From the NCBI GenBank assembly GCA_022376925.1, contig JAIOJX010000003.1, forward strand, positions 33,986,874-34,050,873: a stretch of DNA of 64,000 nt, written 5' to 3'. Shown here piece by piece: positions 33,372 through 47,439 of this stretch (position 1 is the stretch's first letter; the number at the start of each line of letters is the position of its first letter). The notes below the pieces were generated by a model. That model searched no databases. It saw only the letters and a program-made list of their open reading frames with translations, and had not been told where the DNA came from. Source of the DNA: Tragulus kanchil. Taxonomy: Eukaryota; Chordata; Mammalia; Artiodactyla; Tragulidae. The position numbers and the translations under genes are program-made.

Positions 33372-35470
33372 TTCATATCTAACTCAGAGTTTAAAACTCT
33401 TTCGTATTACAGTATGCTACCTAAAACTTGAAACATATTTTTTAATTCTGCATTTTTTCCTATGAAAGTCTTTGCCATAGTATAGATCTGGACTGAAACG
33501 GGAATGAAGAAGGAATTGAGATGTAGGCAGCTACTTTTTTCAGGAAAAAAAGTGAAAGGAAATGATACATCATTGGTTAAAAGATTGATTAGGATTACCT
33601 CAAGGGATGGTTGAGTTGTCATTTTACATATTTCATTCAGTATTTTATGTCTCTACATAACAGTGTTGTTTTAAATGTTATTGGATAATTGTAACATTTA
33701 AAAATTAATTTTGGGATTTAACCAGTACTCGAGCGTTTAATGAAATCATGTTGCATGAATGGGGTAGTATTCCATAGCTCTTGTTTTATTTTGTGGTATG
33801 ATCCAATGTATCAAGCCATAGTTCAGTCAGTATAAGGGTAAGACTTCACTGTTTTAGCTGATTACCTGTAGAAAGTATGGCTGAGCTTAATTGGAAGAAT
33901 TTTTTTGTTACTAGAACTGTTTTATGGGGACTGTATTTTCAGTCTTATTTGGAACACTACTCACTGCCTCTAAGGGTTACAAAAAGAAAGCAAACAGTTA
34001 CTTGTTTGGTATGTTGAAATATCAGTGGCTATTTTAGAGTGTTATACAGATTTTATCCATCTATATTTCTTTCTTCCCCTTACCTGTAGTGTGAACTAAT
34101 ATAGAAAATCAATTTTAGTTGTTCTAGAATTTATGTAAATATTTGTTTGATTTTTTTTCTTCCCTTACAAAAATATCTTTTGACCTTTTGAAACAAAAAT
34201 GTCCTGTATAAAAGTTTTGACTTACTAGGTTAGCTCACATTTCTGTCATTCTTAGGCCTTTTCTCAATTCTTCTGAAACCCTATATAATTAAAGTAGAAA
34301 TTGAATCTAGAAATAAATTATCAGGATACAGTATTTATAAGGCAAAAGAAAAAATTTCTTTCGCATATTTTCAGAAAGCTCACATTTCTTGTCATCTCAA
34401 TTTAGGCCTTTTCTCAATTCTTCTGAAACCCTATATAATTAAAGTAGAAATACTAGAAATAAATTCATATCTAACTCAGAGTTTAAAACTCTTGTATTAC
34501 AGTATGCTACCTAAAACTTGAAACATATTTTTTAATTCTGCATTTTTTCCTATGAAAGTCTTTGCCATAGTATAGATCTGGACTGAAACGGGAATGAAGA
34601 AGGAATTGAGATGTAGGCAGCTACTTTTTTCAGGAAAAAAAGTGAAAGGAAATGATACATCATTGGTTAAAAGATTGATTAGGATTACCTCAAGGGATGG
34701 TTGAGTTGTCATTTTACATATTTCATTCAGTATTTTATGTCTCTACATAACAGTGTTGTTTTAAATGTTATTGGATAATTGTAACATTTAAAAATTAATT
34801 TTGGGATTTAACCAGTACTCGAGCGTTTAATGAAATCATGTTGCATGAATGGGGTAGTATTCCATAGCTCTTGTTTTATTTTGTGGTATGATCCAATGTA
34901 TCAAGCCATAGTTCAGTCAGTATAAGGGTAAGACTTCACTGTTTTAGCTGATTACCTGTAGAAAGTATGGCTGAGCTTAATTGGAAGAATTTTTTTGTTA
35001 CTAGAACTGTTTTATGGGGACTGTATTTTCAGTCTTATTTGGAACACTACTCACTGCCTCTAAGGGTTACAAAAAGAAAGCAAACAGTTACTTGTTTGGT
35101 ATGTTGAAATATCAGTGGCTATTTTAGAGTGTTATACAGATTTTATCCATCTATATTTCTTTCTTCCCCTTACCTGTAGTGTGAACTAATATAGAAAATC
35201 AATTTTAGTTGTTCTAGAATTTATGTAAATATTTGTTTGATTTTTTTTCTTCCCTTACAAAAATATCTTTTGACCTTTTGAAACAAAAATGTCCTGTATA
35301 AAAGTTTTGACTTACTAGGTTAGCTCACATTTCTGTCATTCTTAGGCCTTTTCTCAATTCTTCTGAAACCCTATATAATTAAAGTAGAAATTGAATCTAG
35401 AAATAAATTATCAGGATACAGTATTTATAAGGCAAAAAGAAAAAAATTTCTTTTCGCATATTTTCAGAAA
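33372..35470. repeat. Direct duplication 8 with a partial third copy
   Basis: 33372-34376 is repeated at 34464-35470. Between them, 34378-34463 is a short third version of 34232-34318 with small deletions. A and T runs differ by one or two bases between copies. Confidence 0.92.
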
Positions 35471-35678
35471 CTGTCTTGTTCTCATCACTTTCTTTGAACT
35501 GACTAGCTACTCTGAAGTATGTATACAGCAGACAAACTTTCAGAGAAGAATAGATTTTTTGCCTTCTGATTATTGTGTACCTATCAGATGACAGATTATC
35601 TTCCAAAATAGCTATCTAGAAGACCTAAAAGAAAAGTGGCTGACATGCTCAGTAGATTCTAATGAAAATATTATAACT

Positions 35679-37904
35679 TGTCCAGTAGAAAAATTCCTGA
35701 TTGGATTGATAACTTTCTTGGATTTTATCAATATCACGTACTCATTACTGAGTATAATTGAAGTATTTTTTACTTTGTTGTATCAGTTTATTTACTTCTT
35801 CCTAATCCCTGCCTCCCTGGTACTTATTTCATCCATCCTCTTACCTCATCATCCAAATTAGTCTTTTTTTGTACAAACACTGTCTCATTCTGATATGTTC
35901 CTTTTTATTTATCTTTGTTGTTTCCCATTATGCTCAATATAGTATTTTATGTCATAGAGTGTGATTGAAGAATGAGATGGTTATCCCGTGGAGTTTAAGG
36001 GAATTATATTTAAGTCATAGTTAATTTGTACTCCTTGGGAAACTTGAGACAATTGTTCTTTCATTTTTTTATCAATATCTTGAAATTTGTTTATGATTTT
36101 TTAAAATTGCTACATTGCCGACTCACTCCTATAAAAAGTTGCCCTATGGTCAGTTATGACATGTCATAAGCAACAGTTTTGGATCACAACCGTGTTGCAG
36201 AGCTGTGATCTCTGCAGCTTAATTTTTCATTGAAGCAAGATGCAGAGAGGTTTTGTTAAAATCGTTTCAACCCAGGGTTATCTTTGCAAAATTTGTTTGT
36301 AATGTACAGATGTAATGTTTAAAAAAGTTGGAGGTCAATGTATGGTTTGATTCAATTTTTAGATTCACCTACTGTTTTCAAAGGTTTTTTTTAATAGTTT
36401 TCTCTTTTTCCAGCAGAGAGAGATCATCATTGCCTGAATTTAGCTTTGTGACTACAACAGCAAGACCTGTTCCTGTCTGGAGACGACTGTTATAATAATA
36501 TGATACTATCACTTTATGTTTGCCCTTTATCGATTTGAATAGATGTTTATGTGTACTATAATTAGCATTTTATTTTTCCAGTTCTTTTAGGGTACATCTG
36601 AGTCCAGAAGTAAATCTGAGTGTGTGGTTTGTCTGACCTTATACTTAAATGTTTTCTCCCCTTTATAGCCATTTATTTTTAAACACTCTTAAGAAGGAAA
36701 AAAAAAAATCCTCTCAGTTTTCATAACATAAGTTTCCAGTCTCAGCCAAGTTGAAATTGTATCTAGGAAATTTATAAAGCCATGATATTATGTCCAGTAG
36801 AAAAATTCCTGATTGGATTGATAACTTTCTTGGATTTTATCAATATCACGTACTCATTACTGAGTATAATTGAAGTATTTTTTACTTTGTTGTATCAGTT
36901 TATTTACTTCTTCCTAATCCCTGCCTCCCTGGTACTTATTTCATCCATCCTCTTACCTCATCATCCAAATTAGTCTTTTTTTGTACAAACACTGTCTCAT
37001 TCTGATATGTTCCTTTTTATTTATCTTTGTTGTTTCCCATTATGCTCAATATAGTATTTTATGTCATAGAGTGTGATTGAAGAATGAGATGGTTATCCCG
37101 TGGAGTTTAAGGGAATTATATTTAAGTCATAGTTAATTTGTACTCCTTGGGAAACTTGAGACAATTGTTCTTTCATTTTTTTATCAATATCTTGAAATTT
37201 GTTTATGATTTTTTAAAATTGCTACATTGCCGACTCACTCCTATAAAAAGTTGCCCTATGGTCAGTTATGACATGTCATAAGCAACAGTTTTGGATCACA
37301 ACCGTGTTGCAGAGCTGTGATCTCTGCAGCTTAATTTTTCATTGAAGCAAGATGCAGAGAGGTTTTGTTAAAATCGTTTCAACCCAGGGTTATCTTTGCA
37401 AAATTTGTTTGTAATGTACAGATGTAATGTTTAAAAAAGTTGGAGGTCAATGTATGGTTTGATTCAATTTTTAGATTCACCTACTGTTTTCAAAGGTTTT
37501 TTTTAATAGTTTTCTCTTTTTCCAGCAGAGAGAGATCATCATTGCCTGAATTTAGCTTTGTGACTACAACAGCAAGACCTGTTCCTGTCTGGAGACGACT
37601 GTTATAATAATATGATACTATCACTTTATGTTTGCCCTTTATCGATTTGAATAGATGTTTATGTGTACTATAATTAGCATTTTATTTTTCCAGTTCTTTT
37701 AGGGTACATCTGAGTCCAGAAGTAAATCTGAGTGTGTGGTTTGTCTGACCTTATACTTAAATGTTTTCTCCCCTTTATAGCCATTTATTTTTAAACACTC
37801 TTAAGAAGGAAAAAAAAAAATCCTCTCAGTTTTCATAACATAAGTTTCCAGTCTCAGCCAAGTTGAAATTGTATCTAGGAAATTTATAAAGCCATGATAT
37901 TATG
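35679..37904. repeat. Direct duplication 9 (unit 1112 bp)
   Basis: 35679-36792 is repeated at 36791-37904 without a spacer. Each copy includes the candidate 3' exon with its short frame. Confidence 0.94.
36414..36495 (+). other. Candidate 3' exon with short reading frame
   Basis: It is preceded by the acceptor-like tttctctttttccag. In one frame it reads 26 codons (RERSSLPEFSFVTTTARPVP to RRLL) and then TAA at 36493-36495. Splicing from the candidate exon at 30435-30493 keeps that frame open from an ATG at 30447, for 42 codons in all. A duplicate of this exon is at 37526-37607. No known family is recognised. Confidence 0.3.
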
Positions 37905-38635
37905 TTCATCAGCATGAACAATTTAGAATGATGAAAATGATTAAAAAGTTAAACCTTGGTTTGGCTTTAATTTTTCTGGGTTTTAGGATACATTTCTGAA
38001 GTTAGAATTTCACTTAAAGTAATTTTGAACAAATGGTTAAAATGTTTTTTCACATGGTAATAACTTGTGTATTCTAAAGGTATTTATTAAAGTCTGTGCC
38101 AAGGCCACGTTACCCAAATAATTTTTTTTTTTTTTAATTTTTAACTCTTCAGAATCAACAGGGAGAATATTTCAAGTGGTATGGGATGATCTGTGGATTA
38201 TAAATGTTGAAAAATATCTAATGAATGTCTAATTTACACAGTGTTTTCTTGTTTTCCTCACTTGCAACCAAGACATCAAAGACAATCTTAAAAGCAAGGA
38301 GAAATAGTGTTGTGTGTCTAACATTGTTAAAGACCATAGTTTTCCTGCCTTAAAAGGTGTATGTCCATATTATTTATTTATAGGCAATATGGCTTGGAAT
38401 TATTTATAAAAAGTGTGATTAAATTTTATTCCAAATATTCATTTGAAATACACTCTTTATAATAGGCACCGCAAAGTTTTCAGAACGTTAATTTCTTAGT
38501 ATTCTTTCTTAGATTCTCATTAACATTTGAGAAGTTGGAATTTACACTTGATAGCAAGTCTTCATTAGAAGAGTCCAAATTCTGTTTGATTCTGTTCACC
38601 CTTGTTTTTCTTTTTCTTTTTTTTTTTAGTTTCAT

Positions 38636-40880
38636 TCAGCCATATTCATATTTTCACCTTTTTGTGCAGGGTTAACCATTGTGCAAGTACTTTTTCTTGA
38701 GTATGCATTGCATTTGCCTTAATGAAAAAAAGAATGACTGCGTCAGACAATGTAGTTGGTCTATTTTGATGCATATTAATTGGAGACAGCATGGTTAATG
38801 TAGGCTTGGTTCAAAGGAAAAGTACATATTTAAACTACGATCTTGTAACCTACAAGGGATTTTAAAAATTAGACTTTTGTTTTTGATGACATTTGCAAAC
38901 TAACATGTAGCTGCTGGGAGTTGGCAAGTATTTTCCCAGATTAGTTCAGTATTTTTTCTTTTTAAGGCAAGATTCTCTGCCTGTGTAATAGAATAGTTTT
39001 AAACTGCTAGGTTGAAAACCCAAAGAACATTATCTGAAGAGACCATACTTGCTGTAAGGAGCTTTGGGTAGATTAATAGACATGAATCTCATACCACCAC
39101 TCTCAATTTTATTTTGTCATCTTCTTTGCCCGTCCCCTTGCTTTTAAATTATAAACCAACATGGCAAAATGAGATGGAACATGCCATTGGGAATCAGAAG
39201 TTGAGATGATGTAATTCTCCTCAAGATCACTGCGCTTTTTTGAAAATTGCTTTGCCATCTGGTAGGTCAGGTACATTTTAATATGTTTGTAATGAAAGAT
39301 AAGGATTTTCATTATTTCATTTTCCTGAAGAGGATTCTCATGGAGCTATATGTAGATAACTGTACAGAATCACTTTTGTGTAATCGAATGAAGCAGTTTA
39401 CCTCTGCATGATTGCATAATGAAAGCCTTTTATATATCTTTATATTTTTCAGAATACTTAGATTTTACACTATTAGCTGCCCTAGTCATGCTGTATTTGT
39501 TTTGTTTTTTTTTTCCAAATAGAGTTTATAAATATTTGTGCTCAAAGTACAGATCAATTGAATATTTTTGGTCTTGTTTACAAGATAAATAATACTTTAA
39601 TGCAGCCCCTCAAGTGTCTTAGGAAAAAGTCATTGGTGCTATAAAACCTTTCAATATCATTTTTCAACCTGTTATTTAGACTTTGCTAAGCTTAAATCTA
39701 TGATTGCTTAAAATCTAATCTAGCAGCATAATTATAAAAGTGGTCTGTGATGAGTCAGCCATATTCATATTTTCACCTTTTTGTGCAGGGTTAACCATTG
39801 TGCAAGTACTTTTTCTTGAGTATGCATTGCATTTGCCTTAATGAAAAAAAGAATGACTGCGTCAGACAATGTAGTTGGTCTATTTTGATGCATATTAATT
39901 GGAGACAGCATGGTTAATGTAGGCTTGGTTCAAAGGAAAAGTACATATTTAAACTACGATCTTGTAACCTACAAGGGATTTTAAAAATTAGACTTTTGTT
40001 TTTGATGACATTTGCAAACTAACATGTAGCTGCTGGGAGTTGGCAAGTATTTTCCCAGATTAGTTCAGTATTTTTTCTTTTTAAGGCAAGATTCTCTGCC
40101 TGTGTAATAGAATAGTTTTAAACTGCTAGGTTGAAAACCCAAAGAACATTATCTGAAGAGACCATACTTGCTGTAAGGAGCTTTGGGTAGATTAATAGAC
40201 ATGAATCTCATACCACCACTCTCAATTTTATTTTGTCATCTTCTTTTGCCCGTCCCCCCTTGCTTTTAAATTATAAACCAACATGGCAAAATGAGATGGA
40301 ACATGCCATTGGGAATCAGAAGTTGAGATGATGTAATTCTCCTCAAGATCACTGCGCTTTTTTGAAAATTGCTTTGCCATCTGGTAGGTCAGGTACATTT
40401 TAATATGTTTGTAATGAAAGATAAGGATTTTCATTATTTCATTTTCCTGAAGAGGATTCTCATGGAGCTATATGTAGATAACTGTACAGAATCACTTTTG
40501 TGTAATCGAATGAAGCAGTTTACCTCTGCATGATTGCATAATGAAAGCCTTTTATATATCTTTATATTTTTCAGAATACTTAGATTTTACACTATTAGCT
40601 GCCCTAGTCATGCTGTATTTGTTTTGTTTTTTTTTTCCAAATAGAGTTTATAAATATTTGTGCTCAAAGTACAGATCAATTGAATATTTTTGGTCTTGTT
40701 TACAAGATAAATAATACTTTAATGCAGCCCCTCAAGTGTCTTAGGAAAAAGTCATTGGTGCTATAAAACCTTTCAATATCATTTTTCAACCTGTTATTTA
40801 GACTTTGCTAAGCTTAAATCTATGATTGCTTAAAATCTAATCTAGCAGCATAATTATAAAAGTGGTCTGTGATGAGTCAG
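38636..40880. repeat. Direct duplication 10 (offset ~1120 bp)
   Basis: 38636-39759 is repeated at 39755-40880, sharing tcag at the joint. Copy 2 has extra T and C bases near 40248. Nothing else of note is seen inside. Confidence 0.94.
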
Positions 40881-41843
40881 GTAAAGAGCCCAGCCAGTTA
40901 GAAACACCCCATAATTTAAAGATTTGATACAGAATGACATTATACTAATTGGTGTCCAGCTTCCCAAAAAGACAATTCTTTCTTCAGTTTGTTATTAGCT
41001 CTTTTGATAAAAGGAATGGTGTTAATATGACCAGAGTGAAAAAAAAAAAAGAAAAGATACATTCAGCATGGCTCAGTTTTCCTGCATTTCAAATGAAAAA
41101 CTTTTCTAGTCCTAAAAATGATAACAATCCTGTTATGCTTTCAATTCCCATCTATCTTTTACTCATCAGGAGGCAGGGTAATTCTTAAATATTTATAGAA
41201 CATTTGATGAGTTGTAAAGAGATGTATTATTTACATTGTACAAGTTTTGTGTTGATGTGCAGATTTTCTTCATCTGCAAGACTTCATTCCAGCACCTTAT
41301 TGAATGTTCTTAAGATGCAGTTTTTTAAGTATCAGCAAAGCATTCATAGATGTTTACTTTTGATTCTCAGAATCCTTAACCTGTTTTGGGTGTGATATTT
41401 CAGAACATGTCTGGCACAAGATTTCCTTTTAATAATGGTTTAAGTTTAACTCAATTTCTGTGGATTGTTGAACCTAAAAACACCAAAGGAATTTCTTCTT
41501 GTCTGGAGACTGGATTATTCCAGTTTTTAATACCTGTGCCCATAAGTATCCCATTTCATGAATGTGTGTTGGCATGGGGGGAAAATTCCCTGCTCTTTGA
41601 ATGGAGCGAAAGTAATTGGTTAAGCTGTAGCAGCTTTTTTTTGGTTTATCTTTAAAGTGATAAAACTTGAACTGAAAATGGTAAAACTTGAACTAGAAAA
41701 CTACTCTTGTATGATTAGAATGTTTATAGTATTACGTGTTTATGTGGGGTTGTCAACATTTTTATTATTTATAGTTGAATTACGTTGTTTTGTTTGTTGA
41801 ATATCCATAATGTTTATTATTTTTATATTTTGAAAAATTTTTA

Positions 41844-41849
41844 AATAAA
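41844..41849 (+). terminator. Possible distal polyadenylation signal
   Basis: AATAAA in a very AT-rich stretch, near the end of the region poor in young repeats. It is a plausible end for a long RBM26 3' UTR or downstream transcript. The hexamer alone is weak evidence. Confidence 0.2.
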
Positions 41850-42012
41850 ATAGTCTTACTAAAAGAAGTTGTTAACTTTTTAAAATTGTCCTGCATTTTG
41901 CATCAACTACATTAACATAGAATAGAAAGGAAAATTTGGAGCTCTCAGGCATTGCACAGTTGAGAATTCTGAAAATGTTTATATGAAGAAATGGCTCTAC
42001 ATTGCCTCTTCT

Positions 42013-44192
42013 GTCTTCACATCCTTTCTCGCTTAAAATTGTTGTAAGTTATCTTTGGTACCAAAGTGTTCTTGTCCTGTAGACTCCTTTTCTCACACGT
42101 ATACGAAAATCTTCTGTATCCCTTTTCTCCCTAGTTCCCGCCTGTTTTTTGCTGGAAATGTTGTCTTCATTTCATTTGGGGGCTAAAAAATTTCTCCTCC
42201 TGAGTGATAAGTACAAAAATACTGTAATATCAGAGAAGGACTGCCATAGATTCTGAAGTGAAGTTAGACATAAAGTGCTTTTGTCAACCTCGAAGGCCAG
42301 TGGAAGTTTTCAGAACTTCCCTCCATAATTTTCAGTTTTCATCTGAGCATTTCTCCCAGTCTAACTTGCTATGCTCTTCCAGCATTCAGCATGTTCATTT
42401 CATGTTTTTATTGAATAAGTATTGTGATTTTTTTATTTTCAGATATTCCTTCTATCTATAACATGAGTTAAATAAGTTTGATAATAACCTATCTTCCACG
42501 GTTTCTACAGGAAAATACACTATCATCTCAAAGTGCGTAAGTCTTGATAAAAATCCAGTTATAGATCTGACTGTGAAATAGAAGTCTCTGACTTTATGAA
42601 ATAGAGGACTGGTTAATTCATATGATGATAAAATTACAAAAATTGTATAGTATGTGGAGTATTGGCAGAATGAGCATGTTGCTAGCCTTCACTTAACCTG
42701 GGAAGCATTTCTGTGTAAAGTATGAATGGATTCAGTCTTTTATGATCCTGTAAAAAATCACATATGTTGTGATAGTTTTGAAAAGCCAGCCATTCAAATT
42801 AAAAACAATAAAGACAGGATGATAGAAAGCCTGTCATCTACAAATGATCAGCAGCCATTTTAAAATGGGATTATATTATGTATACTGTTTTGTGGTCTTT
42901 CATTTATGGTAACAGGTTCATATACCATTTTTAAAGCCTTCATTTGCAGATGAATCATAATGTATTGTCTCCTCATTTGGGGCACTTCAGAATTTTCCAT
43001 CTTTTGTTTTATTGTAAATAATGTCATATCCTTAAACAGCATTGATTATTTCTTCAAGATAATTTTCTCAGAATGCCTGCATCAAAAGTGTTCTTGTCCT
43101 GTAGACTCTCTTTGTCTTCACATCCTTTCTCGCTTAAAATTGTTGTAAGTTATCTTTGGTACCAAAGTGTTCTTGTCCTGTAGACTCCTTTTCTCACACG
43201 TATACGAAAATCTTCTGTATCCCTTTTCTCCCTAGTTCCCGCCTGTTTTTTGCTGGAAATGTTGTCTTCATTTCATTTGGGGGCTAAAAAATTTCTCCTC
43301 CTGAGTGATAAGTACAAAAATACTGTAATATCAGAGAAGGACTGCCATAGATTCTGAAGTGAAGTTAGACATAAAGTGCTTTTGTCAACCTCGAAGGCCA
43401 GTGGAAGTTTTCAGAACTTCCCTCCATAATTTTCAGTTTTCATCTGAGCATTTCTCCCAGTCTAACTTGCTATGCTCTTCCAGCATTCAGCATGTTCATT
43501 TCATGTTTTTATTGAATAAGTATTGTGATTTTTTTATTTTCAGATATTCCTTCTATCTATAACATGAGTTAAATAAGTTTGATAATAACCTATCTTCCAC
43601 GGTTTCTACAGGAAAATACACTATCATCTCAAAGTGCGTAAGTCTTGATAAAAATCCAGTTATAGATCTGACTGTGAAATAGAAGTCTCTGACTTTATGA
43701 AATAGAGGACTGGTTAATTCATATGATGATAAAATTACAAAAATTGTATAGTATGTGGAGTATTGGCAGAATGAGCATGTTGCTAGCCTTCACTTAACCT
43801 GGGAAGCATTTCTGTGTAAAGTATGAATGGATTCAGTCTTTTATGATCCTGTAAAAAATCACATATGTTGTGATAGTTTTGAAAAGCCAGCCATTCAAAT
43901 TAAAAACAATAAAGACAGGATGATAGAAAGCCTGTCATCTACAAATGATCAGCAGCCATTTTAAAATGGGATTATATTATGTATACTGTTTTGTGGTCTT
44001 TCATTTATGGTAACAGGTTCATATACCATTTTTAAAGCCCCTTCATTTGCAGATGAATCATAATGTATTGTCTCCTCATTTGGGGCACTTCAGAATTTTC
44101 CATCTTTTGTTTTATTGTAAATAATGTCATATCCTTAAACAGCATTGATTATTTCTTCAAGATAATTTTCTCAGAATGCCTGCATCAAAAGT
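42013..44192. repeat. Direct duplication 11 with a 23-nt scrap of a third copy
   Basis: 42013-43089 is repeated at 43113-44192. The spacer 43090-43112 repeats 42067-42089 (gttcttgtcctgtagactc and on), as if the joint was patched with the same local sequence. Confidence 0.93.
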
Positions 44193-45040
44193 ACTCTTAT
44201 TTTTAAAATGATACATTTTGAATTTGATCCTTTACACGGCCTAGGTATTTTCATTATTTAGCTTTGGAGAAGAGCATTCATTCTGGGTTTTTTTTGCAAA
44301 TTGTTAGAACTTAATTGAATTTGTTCTAAATATAGCAGCAAATTATGTTTGTTAGAATGGTTAAGCGCTGATGTGATAGTGACAGTACTTTCACTTCCCA
44401 GAGTATATTGTTGCCAGGATTTTATGCACAATAGCAAGGTTTTTTCCCTTGGAGTAACTATAGATTTTTATAGACTCTTATTAACGGCATTTTATAAACT
44501 TTCAAGAGCTTCTGTAGTCTCCTAATGGATCTCACTGGACAGTAGGGTGGGATAGCCTTTGTCTTTATTAAATAAGTTATACTACAGAATAAGGACTGAA
44601 ATTTCCATTTCTCAATACCATATGAACTATAAGAATGCACTAAGGGCTATCAGATAATTTATGGCAGCAGGAAATTCCCCTGTTTTCTTAACTCTGCAAA
44701 CTGCATCCAGAAAATGTTGTTTTCCCCATGAGTTTCATAAACATTTGTAATTCAAATACATAAAGCGTGAAGTAAACTGTGAAAGAAAAAAAATTGCAAA
44801 TGAAATGGTGGGTTCCATGTATTTCCTTATATGTCATAAACTGAAAACGTTCACTTTTGAAAAGGATCATTTCATTGAGAGTAAGATTCTTTGCAGAATA
44901 TTGCTTGAATATTTTCTTGAGCTCTCCATGGTCTTGTTTTATCTAGTACTGTTGTGATATGCAGTATTATATGACAGTTCCAGCATTCAAGAGCTTACAG
45001 TATTACAGCAGAGTTTTCTTAAGTTGGTCAATCATCAACT

Positions 45041-47229
45041 AAAAAAGTCATTTATAAATCTCAAATGTGTATTGAAGTACTATGCAAGAATTTGTATTCA
45101 CTGCTTGAGAATCATTCTGATTATCTCAAGTACAGTATACCCTGTATCTGTTTTGAAGATTTGGAATTTAGGACATGGAGTTAATGAACAGTTTGATATT
45201 TCTGATTTCAAGGAGAGTATAGTACAAATTACAAAAAAGTAAGTCTTCAGAGTCTCACATTTTGAACCATTTTTTAATGTTAAAATGTCCTTTAGATCTC
45301 ATTTAAATTAGAATTTTCAGGGACATTACCAGCCTGCTTTTTTTTTTCAAGTAGTATTTGTGATTTAAAACTTCATAGATATCCTTTATTTTTTATTAAA
45401 GTCCATGTTAGGGAGAAATAACTTAGAAATGATAGCAGTCTGCAGGTTTGGAGTTAGAAATAGAGCTTTCAAATTTGTCAGTTTAATGGAGTATTTCTTG
45501 TTCAGGGTTTTTGTTTTGGGTGATAAATACTAGATGATTTGCCAGCTTTAAACTTGTTCTTACCAAGTTAATATTCAGAGTTAACAGAAATTAATGATTA
45601 AAAAGGGAATCTCTGGCATTTAACCATTGGCTGCAAGACATAAAACTTTAAGTAAAAAACCAAATAGGTAACTTGACAAAAACACTGAATACTGAACAAA
45701 TGACTAGTCATGACTAGTCCTCATGCATGTCGTATTTATAATAGGAAATGGATGAAAACCGTGTATGTTTAAAACATATAATCATAACCAAGCATGTGGT
45801 CAGTCTGAAGAGAGGAGATCTTTTAAACTTTGTTTCGTGAAGGTCTGCAGGAAAAAGAGAGGATCCCTAGATGGGGAGTGCTCACAAAAGAGCACAGGCT
45901 GCCAAGGATGGGAAAGAGGAGCCTGGGTTATAGATTTAGCCCTGCGCTTGTAGACCTTCTGACCTGGAAGCAAGTAGTACATTTTTATTTTTCTTAACTG
46001 GGAAGATTTGTGTCATGCCAAAAGACAAGGGAGTTCCGTGGAAGAGCATGTCTCCAGGACACGCTCTTCAAGGTCCTACTTGTGTTTCTCTGGGGATGCC
46101 CTCAAGGTGGAGAGGAGGCTGGCCTCCTAGAAGACTTATTAAAAAAGTCTTATAAATCTCAAATGTGTATTGAAGTACTATGCAAGAATTTGTATTCACT
46201 GCTTGAGAATCATTCTGATTATCTCAAGTACAGTATACCCTGTATCTGTTTTGAAGATTTGGAATTTAGGACATGGAGTTAATGAACAGTTTGATATTTC
46301 TGATTTCAAGGAGAGTATAGTACAAATTACAAAAAAGTAAGTCTTCAGAGTCTCACATTTTGAACCATTTTTTAATGTTAAAATGTCCTTTAGATCTCAT
46401 TTAAATTAGAATTTTCAGGGACATTACCAGCCTGTTTTTTTTTTTTTAAGTAGTATTTGTGATTTAAAACTTCATAGATATCCTTTATTTTTTATTAAAG
46501 TCCATGTTAGGGAGAAATAACTTAGAAATGATAGCAGTCTGCAGGTTTGGAGTTAGAAATAGAGCTTTCAAATTTGTCAGTTTAATGGAGTATTTCTTGT
46601 TCAGGGTTTTTGTTTTGGGTGATAAATACTAGATGATTTGCCAGCTTTAAACTTGTTCTTACCAAGTTAATATTCAGAGTTAACAGAAATTAATGATTAA
46701 AAAGGGAATCTCTGGCATTTAACCATTGGCTGCAAGACATAAAACTTTAAGTAAAAAACCAAATAGGTAACTTGACAAAAACACTGAATACTGAACAAAT
46801 GACTAGTCATGACTAGTCCTCATGCATGTCGTATTTATAATAGGAAATGGATGAAAACCGTGTATGTTTAAAACATATAATCATAACCAAGCATGTGGTC
46901 AGTCTGAAGAGAGGAGATCTTTTAAACTTTGTTTCGTGAAGGTCTGCAGGAAAAAGAGAGGATCCCTAGATGGGGAGTGCTCACAAAAGAGCACAGGCTG
47001 CCAAGGATGGGAAAGAGGAGCCTGGGTTATAGATTTAGCCCTGCGCTTGTAGACCTTCTGACCTGGAAGCAAGTAGTACATTTTTATTTTTCTTAACTGG
47101 GAAGATTTGTGTCATGCCAAAAGACAAGGGAGTTCCGTGGAAGAGCATGTCTCCAGGACACGTCTCTTCAAGGTCCTACTTGTGTTTCTCTGGGGGATGC
47201 CCTCAAGGTGGAGAGGAGGCTGGCCTCCT
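45041..47229. repeat. Direct duplication 12 (offset ~1099 bp)
   Basis: 45041-46128 is repeated at 46141-47229 with a 12-nt spacer. Differences are mostly in T and G runs. No repeat family or gene is recognised inside. Confidence 0.94.
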
Positions 47230-47439
47230 GAGCAGGTTTTGATGTTCTTGCCCTAAAGGGAGGGACTGGGCTGTGCATGGAACCAACCTGTGATTGTTCT
47301 TCTCTAGTTGGACCTGGGAATGACTGAACAATTAGGGCCTTAATGTGTATAATTCTAACTATGGTGTATTGTTTACTGTAAACAAAAATCAGTTGCATTT
47401 CTGTGTACTAGCTTTGAACACAAAAATACAGTGCCAACT

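Larger units (their letters stand above)
32691..47439. other. Non-coding stretch poor in young repeats
   Basis: AT-rich sequence with five of the 1.1-kb duplications (8 to 12) and the candidate exon at 36414. No SINE or LINE of the ruminant lineage is seen. All reading frames here are under ~90 codons and look random. It may hold a long RBM26 3' UTR or regulatory sequence. Confidence 0.5.

Noticed and set aside
42860..43148. Possible old L1 or DNA-transposon piece
   Set aside because: A faint likeness (tatactgttttgtggtctttc, attgattatttcttcaagat) is too weak to assign to a family.
45765..45953. 62-codon frame, repeated at 46864
   Set aside because: Short, no recognisable motif or splice context; the repeat is from duplication 12.
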